64,000 nucleotides of DNA from Mucilaginibacter sp. 44-25. Lineage in GTDB: Bacteria; Bacteroidota; Bacteroidia; Sphingobacteriales; Sphingobacteriaceae. Under the pieces are notes generated by a model, which saw only the letters and a list, made by a program, of their open reading frames with translations, did not search any database and was not told where the DNA came from. This document shows, piece by piece, positions 27,570-37,000 of this stretch. The stretch's first letter is position 1. Each line of letters starts with the position of its first letter. The DNA lies in contig MKTS01000003.1 in the NCBI GenBank assembly GCA_001898335.1, positions 186,001 to 250,000 of the forward strand, written 5' to 3'. The position numbers were made by a program, and so were the translations under genes.

Positions 27570-29788
27570 TCAAATGCATTAAGCGCTTTCAGATTACGTG
27601 TAAAAACCTCAAATTTGACCAAATCGCTCCGTCCAAGATTAGTGTAGAATAAATACTCTGGTACGAGTTTGGACATAATATGCTGATCTTTTCCGCTTAA
27701 TTTTTTCAAGTTATGTTCCAGCTCCTCGTATATCTGGCGACGGTGATGAAATGACATGAGCAAAGTATGTGTACGTGCTTGGATAGCATCTATTTCCTGT
27801 TGCTCGGCTTCTGTTTTCTTGGTTGACCGGACAAAATTAAATGCCTCTGCAATCGCAGATGTCCGCACAGTGTGAGCCACAAAGCCGAGCCAGTTGTGGT
27901 GAAGTGCTATAGTAGCCGCCATTCTCAGGTTCCTGAGCAAACGGATATACAAAATCGTACTGGTTTTGATGTTAATCGGCAGATAAGTTGATGTCACGGA
28001 TAAACATCCTGCTTCAAAAAAAGCATTGGCAACAGGATGAATAGTGCCATAGGTTGGTGCGGTGTTACAGGCAGACAGAAAAATAAGTGGTGCCGATAAT
28101 TGATGTTGAACGATGAGGTCCCCGGTAAGCTTTTCTTTTCCCAGCATCAGATAGGAGCTATTTGTTCGCTCATCAAATCCGCCATGGCAGTCAAAAATGA
28201 TAAAATCTGGTTTGTTTTCTTTTATCGCCATGACCGCTTGACTTGCATTAAGACATACTTTACATTGAAAACCCATTTCTACACCCATAGCGATAACTAA
28301 CGGCTGCCAAATCCTAAAAGCATTTTCTTCGCTGCCAAAGATAACCAGCGTTTTGCTCAGAATGTCTTCCGGGACTGTGTATGCAAACTGTTCATTTCTC
28401 GCAAAAGTCGCCATCAGGCCATGAATTGGCGTTTCAGGCATTCGGCAAACATCGTGACTGAAAGCTAGCGGTATCCCATCAAGATCGAGCCATTCAAAAG
28501 GCATATCAGACATGGAAACGATTTGTCTGTTTAGAGCCTTTAGTCCAATTTTTAATTCAGGCGAAATTGTTCGACTAGCAAGCGCCTGACCAAAGCGCGC
28601 AATAGTTTTGTTAATGTTTTTCCCATTAGCAGGCTGGGTAATCAGGTGCATCGCATCTGTTCTGAAAACAGAAAGTTCCTTATACAAAGATCTCCCCTGG
28701 AACGGGAGGCGAATCAATGGTGAGTTCCGAAAAGAACTATGCAAAAAACCAACAAAATCCATATAACGGCTTTTCATCGTCGTTAATTGCCCAATCAGTG
28801 GCACTAACTCTCTGTGCTCTTTTAAATCCTCGCTGAATTTTAAATTGTTCGTGTAATTGCGAGTCTGCTCAAAATTCAGTGCTTTCTGGAAAGCTACAAA
28901 GAGCAAGTCCTCCTTATTGTCTTTCTTTGCTTTTCCAAAATGTTTCAGGTCCGGATTTTGAAAAGGTGCCAGAACGACTAAAGGAGAAAGCAAAGTATTT
29001 GTAGGATGGAGCTTTTTAACTATTTTTTCGTCTTCTCCAGTCAGCGTAATCGAATCAATCTTCTCGACTTCCCTGATAATTAATTGCTGGCGTTCAAACG
29101 TATCCGCATTCATCAGTGACCCTTTGCTATGCTCGATCAGCGATTCTTCATCATTACGCGCTATGTGTGCTGAATCATCGTCGTAGGAAAAATTGCCGAG
29201 TAACTGATTTGCGATAAAATAGGTGGTTTGAGCCGGAACAAAAGGCGGGAAACCTAATGCATCTTTGTCAAACAAAGGGGTTTGAGGCATTATGGGCTTA
29301 GTTTTAATTCCCAGCAGCTCAAATATTTGCTCCTGGTTAAGAACCAAGGAATGTAAAAACTCACCCGGAGATTGGATTACGTTGGGCAAACCAGGTATCT
29401 CTCCCTTGTCGATGTTAAACGGCAGGTAGTAATGTAAAGGGCTGTTAAAATGGGTGAGATCATCAATTACTTGTGACAAAGCCTGAGTCTTCATATCAAC
29501 CAGAAATAGCGTTATCTGATCACGTCCCCTTGATTTTAAAAGCGTGTTTAAGTTATGCGGATAAATCACATGAAATCGCGTGGGATTATCCAGGTCATTT
29601 CGTAACGCTAATTCATGGTACCCCAATCCTGAGTCCAATTGTAATATATCTTTGGGAACCTGCTTAATAAAATCGAGAAATGGCGCGTTGAATTCTTGCG
29701 GCGGTATAAAAGGTATCACCGACAGATCAGGATCGGTGATCAATGTATATTGGATTTCAGTTAATTGTATACTTCGTAGATCAAGCAT
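27566..29788 (-). CDS. CHAT-domain (caspase-like) protease
   Basis: A 740-residue cytosolic protein with a CHAT peptidase domain in its C-terminal third. The catalytic histidine is in FIIFDCHGGFDE (about residue 534) and the catalytic cysteine in IFLSACNTAPTYG (about residue 574), with the typical 'aLi..GA.gVv.s' strand seen as FFEAGCLSVTSTYLPI. CHAT proteases are activated in several anti-phage systems by a sensor and cleave a partner. The first 450 residues are not recognised. The gene is monocistronic on the minus strand and ends inside the HNH gene by 4 bases. Substrates could be products of that convergent unit, but nothing proves it. Confidence 0.75.
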   Translation of the reverse strand: MLDLRSIQLTEIQYTLITDPDLSVIPFIPPQEFNAPFLDFIKQVPKDILQLDSGLGYHELALRNDLDNPTRFHVIYPHNLNTLLKSRGRDQITLFLVDMKTQALSQVIDDLTHFNSPLHYYLPFNIDKGEIPGLPNVIQSPGEFLHSLVLNQEQIFELLGIKTKPIMPQTPLFDKDALGFPPFVPAQTTYFIANQLLGNFSYDDDSAHIARNDEESLIEHSKGSLMNADTFERQQLIIREVEKIDSITLTGEDEKIVKKLHPTNTLLSPLVVLAPFQNPDLKHFGKAKKDNKEDLLFVAFQKALNFEQTRNYTNNLKFSEDLKEHRELVPLIGQLTTMKSRYMDFVGFLHSSFRNSPLIRLPFQGRSLYKELSVFRTDAMHLITQPANGKNINKTIARFGQALASRTISPELKIGLKALNRQIVSMSDMPFEWLDLDGIPLAFSHDVCRMPETPIHGLMATFARNEQFAYTVPEDILSKTLVIFGSEENAFRIWQPLVIAMGVEMGFQCKVCLNASQAVMAIKENKPDFIIFDCHGGFDERTNSSYLMLGKEKLTGDLIVQHQLSAPLIFLSACNTAPTYGTIHPVANAFFEAGCLSVTSTYLPINIKTSTILYIRLLRNLRMAATIALHHNWLGFVAHTVRTSAIAEAFNFVRSTKKTEAEQQEIDAIQARTHTLLMSFHHRRQIYEELEHNLKKLSGKDQHIMSKLVPEYLFYTNLGRSDLVKFEVFTRNLKALNAFD

Positions 29789-29881
29789 CTTTAACTCAAA
29801 TATATGTTGTTGAATATTGGCATGAAATTATTTTTTAACATTGATTTTTTATTTGCGTAAATTATTGGATGATTTCCTCTT

Positions 29882-30231
29882 AAGATTAAGATCTATAATC
29901 AATGTAAGGATGCCGAATTGGCTGGCTTGCCGAAGGCCGGCGATAGGCTCGGTTATCTGTATCGCTCGATTAGAAATCATCTTTTGAATCAGATCGCCAG
30001 AAAAGATATCCAAGGACGTTATATTGCCTCCATTACAGCCTTTGCGGAACGACAAGAGGGGGTAAATGATCATCGTGTTCGGGAAGAAATCAATTGAAAG
30101 AGCTGATCGATGAGGAGATTGCTGCTTTGCCGCCGTTTATACGGGAGGTGTTCGAGATGAGCCATAAGCAACACCTACTTATAAAGAGATCGCAGAGCAA
30201 CTAGTAACTTCCTGGAAAATTGTTAAAACAT
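29882..30231 (+). pseudogene. Decayed ECF sigma factor (FecI-like)
   Basis: Plus-strand codons give a clear ECF factor in three frames. From about 29930 they read AGDRLGYLYRSIRNHLLNQI and then ARKDIQGRYIASITAF, matching region 2/3 of Bacteroidota FecI-like factors. After a frame change at about 30085 they read QLKELIDEEIAALPPFIREV followed by FEMSHKQH. After a second change at about 30177 they read TYKEIAEQLVTSWKIVKT, which is region 4. The 5' part is lost and two frameshifts plus an internal stop make it non-functional. The similarity ends where a hipA remnant begins on the other strand, so an insertion or deletion joined the two. Confidence 0.7.
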
Positions 30232-30309
30232 GTTTCGGGGCTTTGTTCCAACCTGAATAGTCTCCAGCAATCCGTGCCAGTTCGCATAAACTAAAATTCT
30301 TTTTGCCAT
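30223..30309 (-). pseudogene. 5' remnant of hipA
   Basis: Starting at ATG 30309, four bases after the hipB-like stop, the frame reads MAKRILVYANWHGLLETIQV and stops at 30223 after 28 codons. The first 16 codons match the typical start of HipA kinases (K.ILVYADW.GL). The remaining codons run into sequence belonging to the sigma pseudogene. The kinase body of about 400 residues is absent, so only the antitoxin gene of this HipBA pair survives. Confidence 0.6.
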
Positions 30310-30313
30310 AAGA

Positions 30314-30622
30314 CTATTTTTTAAGGGCCCGGTCTTTAGTTAGTAAACCGGCATCCTGCAGCTTTCTGCCTAATTCGTCATCTGAAGCCAGTTTCAGGAA
30401 ATCTTTTTCCAGCCCCATAACAAATAACACTTGGAAATAAGCTCCCATGGCCACGGTGGGTGTACCCTTTTCGATCTGCCATAAGGTAGCCCTGCTAATG
30501 CCGGCTCGTTCTGAAATTTGGGCAGTGCTCAGCTTCCTCCGTAAGCGGGCAAGCTTAATGTTCTCACCAAGATCATTAAGTACGTTTTGCGCTTTAGGTA
30601 GAAGTGCCAGTTGTTGTTTCAT
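30314..30622 (-). CDS. HipB-like XRE-family antitoxin regulator
   Basis: A 102-residue DNA-binding protein with an XRE helix-turn-helix at about residues 20-75: IKLARLRRKLSTAQISERAG, then ISRATLWQIEKG. The helix-turn-helix with an LGENIKLAR start and a C-terminal LGRKLQDAGLL tail is typical of HipB partners that precede hipA. Here hipA is reduced to 28 codons, so the regulator is an orphan. It may still repress its own promoter, which lies in the AT-rich 30623-30688 region containing the near-palindrome TTTATATAATAAAC...GTTTATTATATAAA. Confidence 0.75.
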   Translation of the reverse strand: MKQQLALLPKAQNVLNDLGENIKLARLRRKLSTAQISERAGISRATLWQIEKGTPTVAMGAYFQVLFVMGLEKDFLKLASDDELGRKLQDAGLLTKDRALKK

Positions 30623-30688
30623 AATGTTTTATATAATAAACAAAATTGCTCAAATTGTTTATTATATAAAATATTAATGATTGAATTT

Positions 30689-30943
30689 TTATGTCTGACC
30701 TTGATTAAGTCCATATTTTTTATAAATGCAATCATTACTCAAAGCCACCCATTTATCGGCAAATGTCCTTTCGCTTAATAAAATTATTTGCCTGATCGTC
30801 GGCATATTCTGTGTTTTGTAGGTTTTCAATTGTCTGATGAGCAAATGATTGCAAACCTCTATTAGTCTTTCGTCAAAATCGAGTTCCTCACTATCGTTTA
30901 TATTGATCGATGTGGCCGCTTTAATTTTTTTATATCTGGCCAT
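30689..30943 (-). CDS. Small orphan protein
   Basis: An 84-residue protein (MARYKKIKAATSININDSEE...) with a basic start, an acidic linker and a helical LLIRQLKTYKTQNMPTIRQI. No family is recognised; it could be a small DNA-associated or toxin/antitoxin-type protein. Its first codons lie in the left copy of a 47-base duplication, so a second copy of its start region sits further upstream (30958-31004). It is divergent from the AAA+ ATPase gene. Confidence 0.4.
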   Translation of the reverse strand: MARYKKIKAATSININDSEELDFDERLIEVCNHLLIRQLKTYKTQNMPTIRQIILLSERTFADKWVALSNDCIYKKYGLNQGQT

Positions 30944-31004
30944 ATCGTTATATTTGTGATCGATGTGGCCGCTTTAATTTTTTTATATCTGGCCATATCG
31001 TTAT
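30905..31004. repeat. 47-bp direct duplication, 53-bp period
   Basis: The sequence 30905-30951 recurs without mismatch at 30958-31004; both begin GATCGATGTGGCCGC and end CATATCGTTAT, separated by ATTTGT. The duplicated unit spans the first codons of the minus-strand gene and its upstream region, and fills the divergent gap before the ATPase gene. It looks like a recent tandem duplication by slippage or repair. Confidence 0.9.
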
Positions 31005-31009
31005 TTATT

Positions 31010-32443
31010 ATGAAAACAATTATAGGACGTATAGCTGAACAATCCATACTTGCAAACGCACTGGTCTCAGATGAAGCTGAATTGATCGCGGTATTTGGCC
31101 GCAGAAGAGTTGGGAAGACTTACCTGATACGTGAGTACTATAACAACCAGATGATCTTTGATTTTTCAGGCGTACACAATGAATCGCTCCAGAAGCAATT
31201 AACCAATTTCAGGAACACAATGGCCTATACATTGAATCTGACGATCAGGGCAGAAGTCCCCTCCAGTTGGACGGATGCATTTTTCCAGCTGCGTAACTTC
31301 ACTGAACCACTGATCGCAAAAAAAAAGGGAGTTATCTTCCTTGACGAATTTCCCTGGCTTAATTCCCCGAGATCGGGTTTTTTACAGGCATTCGAGTTCT
31401 TTTGGAATTCGTGGGCTTCACGGCAAAAAAATTTGATTGTAGTTATATGCGGATCTGCTGCTTCGTGGATGATTCAGAATGTAATCAGAAGCAAAACCGG
31501 TCTTCACAACAGGATAACAAGAAAAATTCGTCTGCTCCCTTTCACTCTTACAGAAACAAAAGCCTATTTAAGGCACCGGAATGTTAATCTGGATGAATAC
31601 CAGATCATGCAGCTTTACATGGCAATGGGCGGAATTCCTCAGTATTTAAAGAGCGTTGAGGTTGGAAAAAGCGCGACTCAAAATATTGATCAGATGTGCT
31701 TTACGAAAGAAGGTATTCTGCAAACGGAATTTACGGATCTATATCGGTCTTTGTTTGACGAAGCTGATAAACATATCACGATTGTAAAAGCGCTGGCGGC
31801 TAAGCCAGGCGGACTTACCCGGAAAGAAATTCTTGAGGTTCTCGGTGCCTCAACAGGCGGACGGGTTACCAGCCTTCTTGAGGAACTGACGGAGTCTGGT
31901 TTTATAACATATTATCTGCCGTTTAAGAAAAACGTTCGTGACACCATTTACAAATTATCTGACGAATATTCTCGCTTTTACCTTAAGTTCATAGATGGCA
32001 GCCGCGCATCAGGAGCAGGTACATGGCTAAGAATTTCTGAGACACCTGCATGGAGAAGCTGGAGCGGGACAGCCTTCGAAAGTGTTTGTTTGAAACATAT
32101 TAATGAAATCAAAATTGCTTTAGGTATCAGCGGAATACAGTCGGAACCATCTACCTGGAGATATGTGCCGGGTAAAGGAAAGGCAGGTGCACAAATTGAT
32201 CTGCTGATTGACCGTGCAGATTTTTGCATCAATATCTGCGAAATGAAATTTTCAACTACTGAGTTTAGTATAGATAAGAAATATGCAGAGGAACTGAAGA
32301 ACAAAGCCGATGTGTTTAAACAGAAAACCAATACGCAGAAAACCATTATGACCGTCATGATTACAACGTTTGGCACACAAAATAACAGCAATAAAATTGG
32401 TCTGATACAAAATGAAGTTGTAATGTCCCAGTTGTTTGTTTAG
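31010..32443 (+). CDS. AAA+ ATPase with DUF234/PD-(D/E)xK-like C-terminus
   Basis: A 477-residue protein of the large 'archaeal-type ATPase' group. Walker A FGRRRVGKTYLI is near the N-terminus (about 30-41), Walker B GVIFLDEFPWLNS near 105-117, and a winged helix near residue 270 (GGLTRKEILEVLGASTGGRV). The C-terminal part, FESVCLKHI followed by QIDLLIDRADFCINICEMKF, shows a D-x10-E-x-K arrangement of a restriction-nuclease fold. Such proteins are common in mobile and defence DNA, but their role is unknown. ATG 31010 is the first good start; the frame upstream is in the duplicated spacer. Confidence 0.75.
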   Translation: MKTIIGRIAEQSILANALVSDEAELIAVFGRRRVGKTYLIREYYNNQMIFDFSGVHNESLQKQLTNFRNTMAYTLNLTIRAEVPSSWTDAFFQLRNFTEPLIAKKKGVIFLDEFPWLNSPRSGFLQAFEFFWNSWASRQKNLIVVICGSAASWMIQNVIRSKTGLHNRITRKIRLLPFTLTETKAYLRHRNVNLDEYQIMQLYMAMGGIPQYLKSVEVGKSATQNIDQMCFTKEGILQTEFTDLYRSLFDEADKHITIVKALAAKPGGLTRKEILEVLGASTGGRVTSLLEELTESGFITYYLPFKKNVRDTIYKLSDEYSRFYLKFIDGSRASGAGTWLRISETPAWRSWSGTAFESVCLKHINEIKIALGISGIQSEPSTWRYVPGKGKAGAQIDLLIDRADFCINICEMKFSTTEFSIDKKYAEELKNKADVFKQKTNTQKTIMTVMITTFGTQNNSNKIGLIQNEVVMSQLFV

Positions 32444-32850
32444 GACATTCTGAAATTCTTTTTTTTCTTCTGTTTATTCGTTAAGTTTACATCAACGATT
32501 TAGAATCATTTATCCATTGCGTGATTCGTAAAGTACTTGAAAATTGTATTTGTAATATATTGAAAATGAGACTGTTATGAACGATGTTCATGAGCCGTCC
32601 ATTCCGCTAAAAGGTGTTAAAACCCTCAAAAGCGCTTAGAAGTTTAGTCTAAGCGCTTTTTTATGCTCAAAAAATTACAAAACACTTCCATTTATAATCC
32701 AGCCAGCGATCTACAAGTTTTTTTGTTTAAAACGACTTCAGTCGGAGGCTATAGTAGGCATCTCCGAACCGTTTAGATTTATGATCCCACAATTCTGGAG
32801 CCGAGAAAATAATGCCAATTCAGGCGTAAGTATTTGTAGATTTGGGTAAT
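32444..32850. other. Non-coding gap at the right edge of the accessory region
   Basis: About 400 bases of AT-rich DNA between the ATPase gene and the TauE-like gene. It holds one strong intrinsic terminator (32628-32662), a 20-codon frame from ATG 32577 (MNDVHEPSIPLKGVKTLKSA) ending in the terminator stem, and a second imperfect palindrome CGGAGGCTATAG...CTCCG near 32743-32768. A TAGATTTG at 32837-32844, matching the Bacteroidota -7 consensus TAnnTTTG, lies just before the TauE start. No recombinase or direct-repeat attachment site was recognised. Confidence 0.4.
32628..32662 (+). terminator. Intrinsic terminator
   Basis: The perfect stem AAAAGCGCTTAGA / TCTAAGCGCTTTT (13 bp) encloses the loop AGTTTAG and ends in a run of six T. 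It would stop plus-strand transcription coming from the ATPase gene; the A-run on the other side could also serve the minus strand. Confidence 0.8.
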
Positions 32851-33576
32851 ATGGAAAATTATTACTCATTTATTGCTCTTGCGCTGTTGTCAGAGATCAT
32901 CGGGACAGTTTCTGGTTTTGGTTCTTCCATTTTGTTTGTGCCCGTGGCCTCCCTCTTCTTCGATTTTAAATCAGTTTTGGGCATTACAGCTGTATTTCAT
33001 GTATTCAGCAATTTAGCCAAGATCTACCTCTTTAGGCAGGGGATCAACAAGACTATAGCATGGAGATTGGGTTTACCGGCGATAGCATTTGTATTATTAG
33101 GGGCATGGCTGACCACTTATTTACCCGCAAAGCCGCTGGAAGCTATCATGAGTGTAGGCCTGATTGGTTTATCTATTTATTTGATGCTCAATTTCAACCG
33201 CACTATACAACAATCAAACGGAAATTTATTTATCGGAGGGGCAGCCTCTGGTTTTTTGGCCGGCGTGGCAGGAACCGGTGGTGCGGTAAGGGGTATTACT
33301 TTGGCAGCATTTCAATTGCCCAAAGTAGTATTCATAGCTACCTCGGCATTTATCGATCTCGGCGTTGACACCAGTAGGGCGGTAATTTACGTTAGTAATG
33401 GTTATTTTGATCGTAAATATCTGGTATTGATTCCTTTTTTAATTGCCATTAGTATTGTGGGAAGTTATCTGGGGAAAGTTATTTTAAAGTATGCATCTGA
33501 AATAATTTTCCGGTATATGGTTTTAACAGTAGTAACAGCTGTTTCGCTTTTTCAACTGATTAAGCTGTTTACTTAG
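32851..33576 (+). CDS. TauE/SafE-family permease
   Basis: A 241-residue integral membrane protein with about eight hydrophobic helices and the internal twofold pattern of TauE/SafE permeases: GFGSSILFVPVASLFFDFKS in the first half and FLAGVAGTGGAVRG in the second. The family exports sulfite or related organic sulfonates, and this substrate is not determinable. ATG 32851 is preferred over TTG 32842. It is followed by metal-efflux genes on the same strand and may be co-expressed, though a TAnnTTTG-like element (33590-33597) suggests a new start before the next gene. Confidence 0.75.
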   Translation: MENYYSFIALALLSEIIGTVSGFGSSILFVPVASLFFDFKSVLGITAVFHVFSNLAKIYLFRQGINKTIAWRLGLPAIAFVLLGAWLTTYLPAKPLEAIMSVGLIGLSIYLMLNFNRTIQQSNGNLFIGGAASGFLAGVAGTGGAVRGITLAAFQLPKVVFIATSAFIDLGVDTSRAVIYVSNGYFDRKYLVLIPFLIAISIVGSYLGKVILKYASEIIFRYMVLTVVTAVSLFQLIKLFT

Positions 33577-33602
33577 CTCGAAAATTTCATAACTTTGTTG
33601 TA

Positions 33603-33989
33603 TTGAAAAGGTTCATAGCCATATTGTTCCTCACGATATTTATATTTTCTTCAACTGAGGCTCATCAGTTGTTAAGGATTCCCTATGTTTTTACTCATTT
33701 TGCCGAACACCAGCGGCAAAACACGCATTTATCTTTTGTTGCATTTCTGGATTTGCATTATATGCATGGCAGCCCCAAAGACCGCGACTATGAAGAGGAT
33801 ATGAAGCTTCCATTTAAAACAGCTGATAAATGCCAGTCCGGGCAACCTACTATATTTTTGCTGCCTATATTATTTACAAAGGTGATTAAGCCCCTTGAGA
33901 TTCGAACAGAAGTAAATAATATTTACAATGACTGTTTTTTCGATAGCGGCTACCATTCCGGTGTTTGGCAACCTCCTAAATTTTGTTAA
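33603..33989 (+). CDS. Small exported protein preceding an RND metal pump
   Basis: A 128-residue protein with a clear signal peptide (KRFIAILFLTIFIFSSTEA, then HQLL). The mature part is rich in His, Tyr and Phe (FTHFAEHQRQNTH, LDLHYMHGS) with three cysteines in the last 55 residues. Such His-rich small proteins often sit before Cus/Czc-type operons and may bind metal in the periplasm; that role is inferred. The start is TTG 33603; no in-frame ATG is near. Confidence 0.55.
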   Translation: MKRFIAILFLTIFIFSSTEAHQLLRIPYVFTHFAEHQRQNTHLSFVAFLDLHYMHGSPKDRDYEEDMKLPFKTADKCQSGQPTIFLLPILFTKVIKPLEIRTEVNNIYNDCFFDSGYHSGVWQPPKFC

Positions 33990-34087
33990 GCTAATCTGTT
34001 AATTTTTTGATTGAACAAGACATTTGTCTTGCTCCTAATGTCTGTGCCTTTTTACAGGCGGTTTCTCTCATTTTTTAAAATTTTATT

Positions 34088-37000
34088 ATGCTTAACAGAA
34101 TTATTGAATTTTCTGTGAGGAATAAGCTTATCGTGGGGCTTTTTCTCATAGCACTTATCGGGTTCGGCATTTTCCAACTCAACCGTTTACCCATTGATGC
34201 CGTACCTGATATTACTAATAACCAGGTACAGGTGATTACCCTTGCACCATCATTCGGCGCTACCGACATTGAGCGCCTGGTTACTTACCCCATAGAACAA
34301 GCCAATACCAACATCCCCGGCATGAAAGAGATCCGGAGTTTTTCGCGCTTCGGCCTGTCGCTGGTTACTATTGTATTTGACGATGGCACGGATGTTTATT
34401 GGGCCCGGCAGCAGGTTGCCGAGCGCCTCCAAAAAGTGCAGGCAGATATCCCGCAAGGGGTAGGCATCCCGGAACTTGGCCCCGTAAGTACAGGGCTGGG
34501 CGAAATTTACCAGTATGTGGTGAGGCCTAAACCTGGCTTTGAAAATAAATACAATGCAATGCAGTTACGTACTATTCAGGACTGGATTGTACGACGGCAA
34601 TTGCTTGGGGTAAAGGGCGTAGCTGAAGTAAGCAGTTTTGGCGGTAAGCTTAAACAATACAGTATTGAAGTAAATCCGGGCATCCTGCAATCGCACGGTC
34701 TTACTATTAGCGATGTATTTAACGCTGTAGAGCGTAACAACAATAACACAGGCGGGGCTTACATTGAAAAGGGGCCAACTGTGCTGTATATACGTACACA
34801 AGGGCTTTTTAAAACTGTAGATGACATCAGCAATACCATCATCAAGCCGCTTACCGGCGGGCAGCCATTATTTATTCGCGACGTTGCCGAAGTGCGCACC
34901 GGATATGCTACCCGTTATGGAGCAATGTGCTATAATGACCAGGGCGAGGTAGCCGGCGCGGTTGTAATGATGCTAAAAGGTGCTAACAGCAGCGAGGTAA
35001 TTAAAAACGTAAAAGACCGGGTTGCGCTGATACAAAAGACCTTGCCGGAAGGTGTAATGATTGAACCTTTCCTGGACCGGACAAAAATGGTGAACAACGC
35101 CATTGGTACCGTAGAGCATAACCTGATGGAAGGAGCCCTGATAGTCATCTTTGTGCTGGTGGTCTTTTTAGGCAACCTCCGTGCCGGCTTGTTGGTAGCA
35201 TCGGTTATTCCATTGGCAATGCTGTTTGCTGTTATTATGATGAATTTGTTCGGCGTAAGTGGTAACCTGATGAGTCTTGGGGCGCTTGATTTCGGCCTGA
35301 TAGTAGATGGTGCTGTCATCATTGTAGAGGCGGTTATGCATAAACTCAGTCATAGCAAGCATTTTGCAACCATCAATAAGTTAGAGCAGTCGCAAATGGA
35401 TGAGGAGGTAAAAGAATCGGCCGGGAAAATGATGAACAGCGCTGTTTTCGGGCAGATTATTATTCTGGTGGTTTATCTTCCCATTTTTACCTTGCAGGGT
35501 ATCGAAGGTAAAATGTTCAAACCCATGGCGCAAACCGTAGCCTTTGCTTTACTCGGGGCTTTTTTACTATCGCTGACCTACATACCCATGATGAGCGCTG
35601 TTTTTTTAAGTAAGAAAATTAAGCACGCCCCCAATTTATCTGACCGCGTAATGGCTAAAATAGAACATGCTTACCAACATGCGTTGCAAAAAGTATTGAG
35701 ATTTCCTAAAACAGTAGTAATGGTGGTAGCCGGGCTGTTTATTGCTGCCCTGACGGTGCTAACTACCCTGGGCGGTGAGTTTATTCCGGCACTGGAGGAA
35801 GGAGATTTTGCGGTAGATACCCGGGTGCTAACCGGGAGCAATTTGAATACTACGATAGCCAATACTCAGAAAGCCGCGCATTTGCTAAAGGTAAAGTTTC
35901 CTGAAGTGGAAAAAGTAGTGACCAAGATAGGCAGCGGCGAAGTACCCACAGACCCTATGCCGATGGATGCCAGCGATATGATGGTGATTTTGAAACCAAA
36001 GGCAGAATGGACTTCCGCTAAGACTTTTACTGAGCTGTCACAAAAAATGGGGACTGCGCTTGAAGCCATTCCGGGGATTACCGCCGGGTTTCAATTCCCA
36101 GTACAAATGCGTTTTAATGAGCTGATGACCGGCGCACGCCAGGATGTGGTTTGCAAAATATTTGGCGAGGACATGGATACACTGGCCCACTATGCTAACC
36201 GCTTAGGCAAGATCATCAGTACGGTAAATGGCGCTAAAAACCTTTATGTTGAAGCCGTTGGCGGTGTACCGCAGGTTGTGGTAGATTATAACCGTAACGC
36301 CATTGCTCAGTATGGGTTAAACATTGATGAGGTAAACAAAACCATCAATACAGCACTGGCCGGGCAAAGGGCCGGTATGTTGTACGAGGGCGAGAAGCGC
36401 TTTGATGTGGTGGTGCGTGTAGGCGGCGAACAAAAGAAAGATCTGAGAGATATACAAAACTTACTGATCGCAACTCCCGCCGGTGTACAGGTGCCGCTGT
36501 ATCAGCTGGCTAACGTGGCAATACAGAGCGGGCCTAACCAAATACAGCGGGAGGATGCTAAAAGACGTATTGTAGTAGGTTTTAATGTACGGGGGCGTGA
36601 TGTGCAAAGCATTGTACAAGAATTAAAGGCTAAGGCCGACCGGGAATTGAAGCTTCCTACAGGCTATTATGTTACCTATGGCGGTGCGTTTGAAAACCTT
36701 AATGCGGCTAAGCAGCGGCTTATTATAGCCGTGCCGGTATCGTTGCTGCTCATATTTGTGTTATTATATTTTGCATTCAACTCCGTTAAGCAAGGTTTGC
36801 TTATTTATTCGGCTATCCCGCTATCCGCTATTGGCGGTATTTTATTTCTGGCTTTACGCGGAATGCCGTTTAGTATCAGTGCCGGTGTTGGGTTTATTGC
36901 CTTATTTGGTGTGGCTGTGCTTAACGGAATTGTACTAATTGCTGAGTTTAACCAACTCAGAAAATCGGGGATGAATGACCTGAAACGCGTTGTATTAATG

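Noticed and set aside
29849..30073. 74-codon minus-strand frame
   Set aside because: The plus strand of the same bases encodes recognisable ECF sigma motifs; the frame is their shadow.
32577..32639. 20-codon frame before the terminator
   Set aside because: It is too short, with no recognised homology, and its end is part of the terminator stem; it could be a gene relic, so it is noted in the gap entry only.
34016..34031. CAAGACA-TT-TGTCTTG palindrome before the RND pump gene
   Set aside because: A 2-base loop is too tight for a hairpin; it could be an operator, but nothing else supports it.
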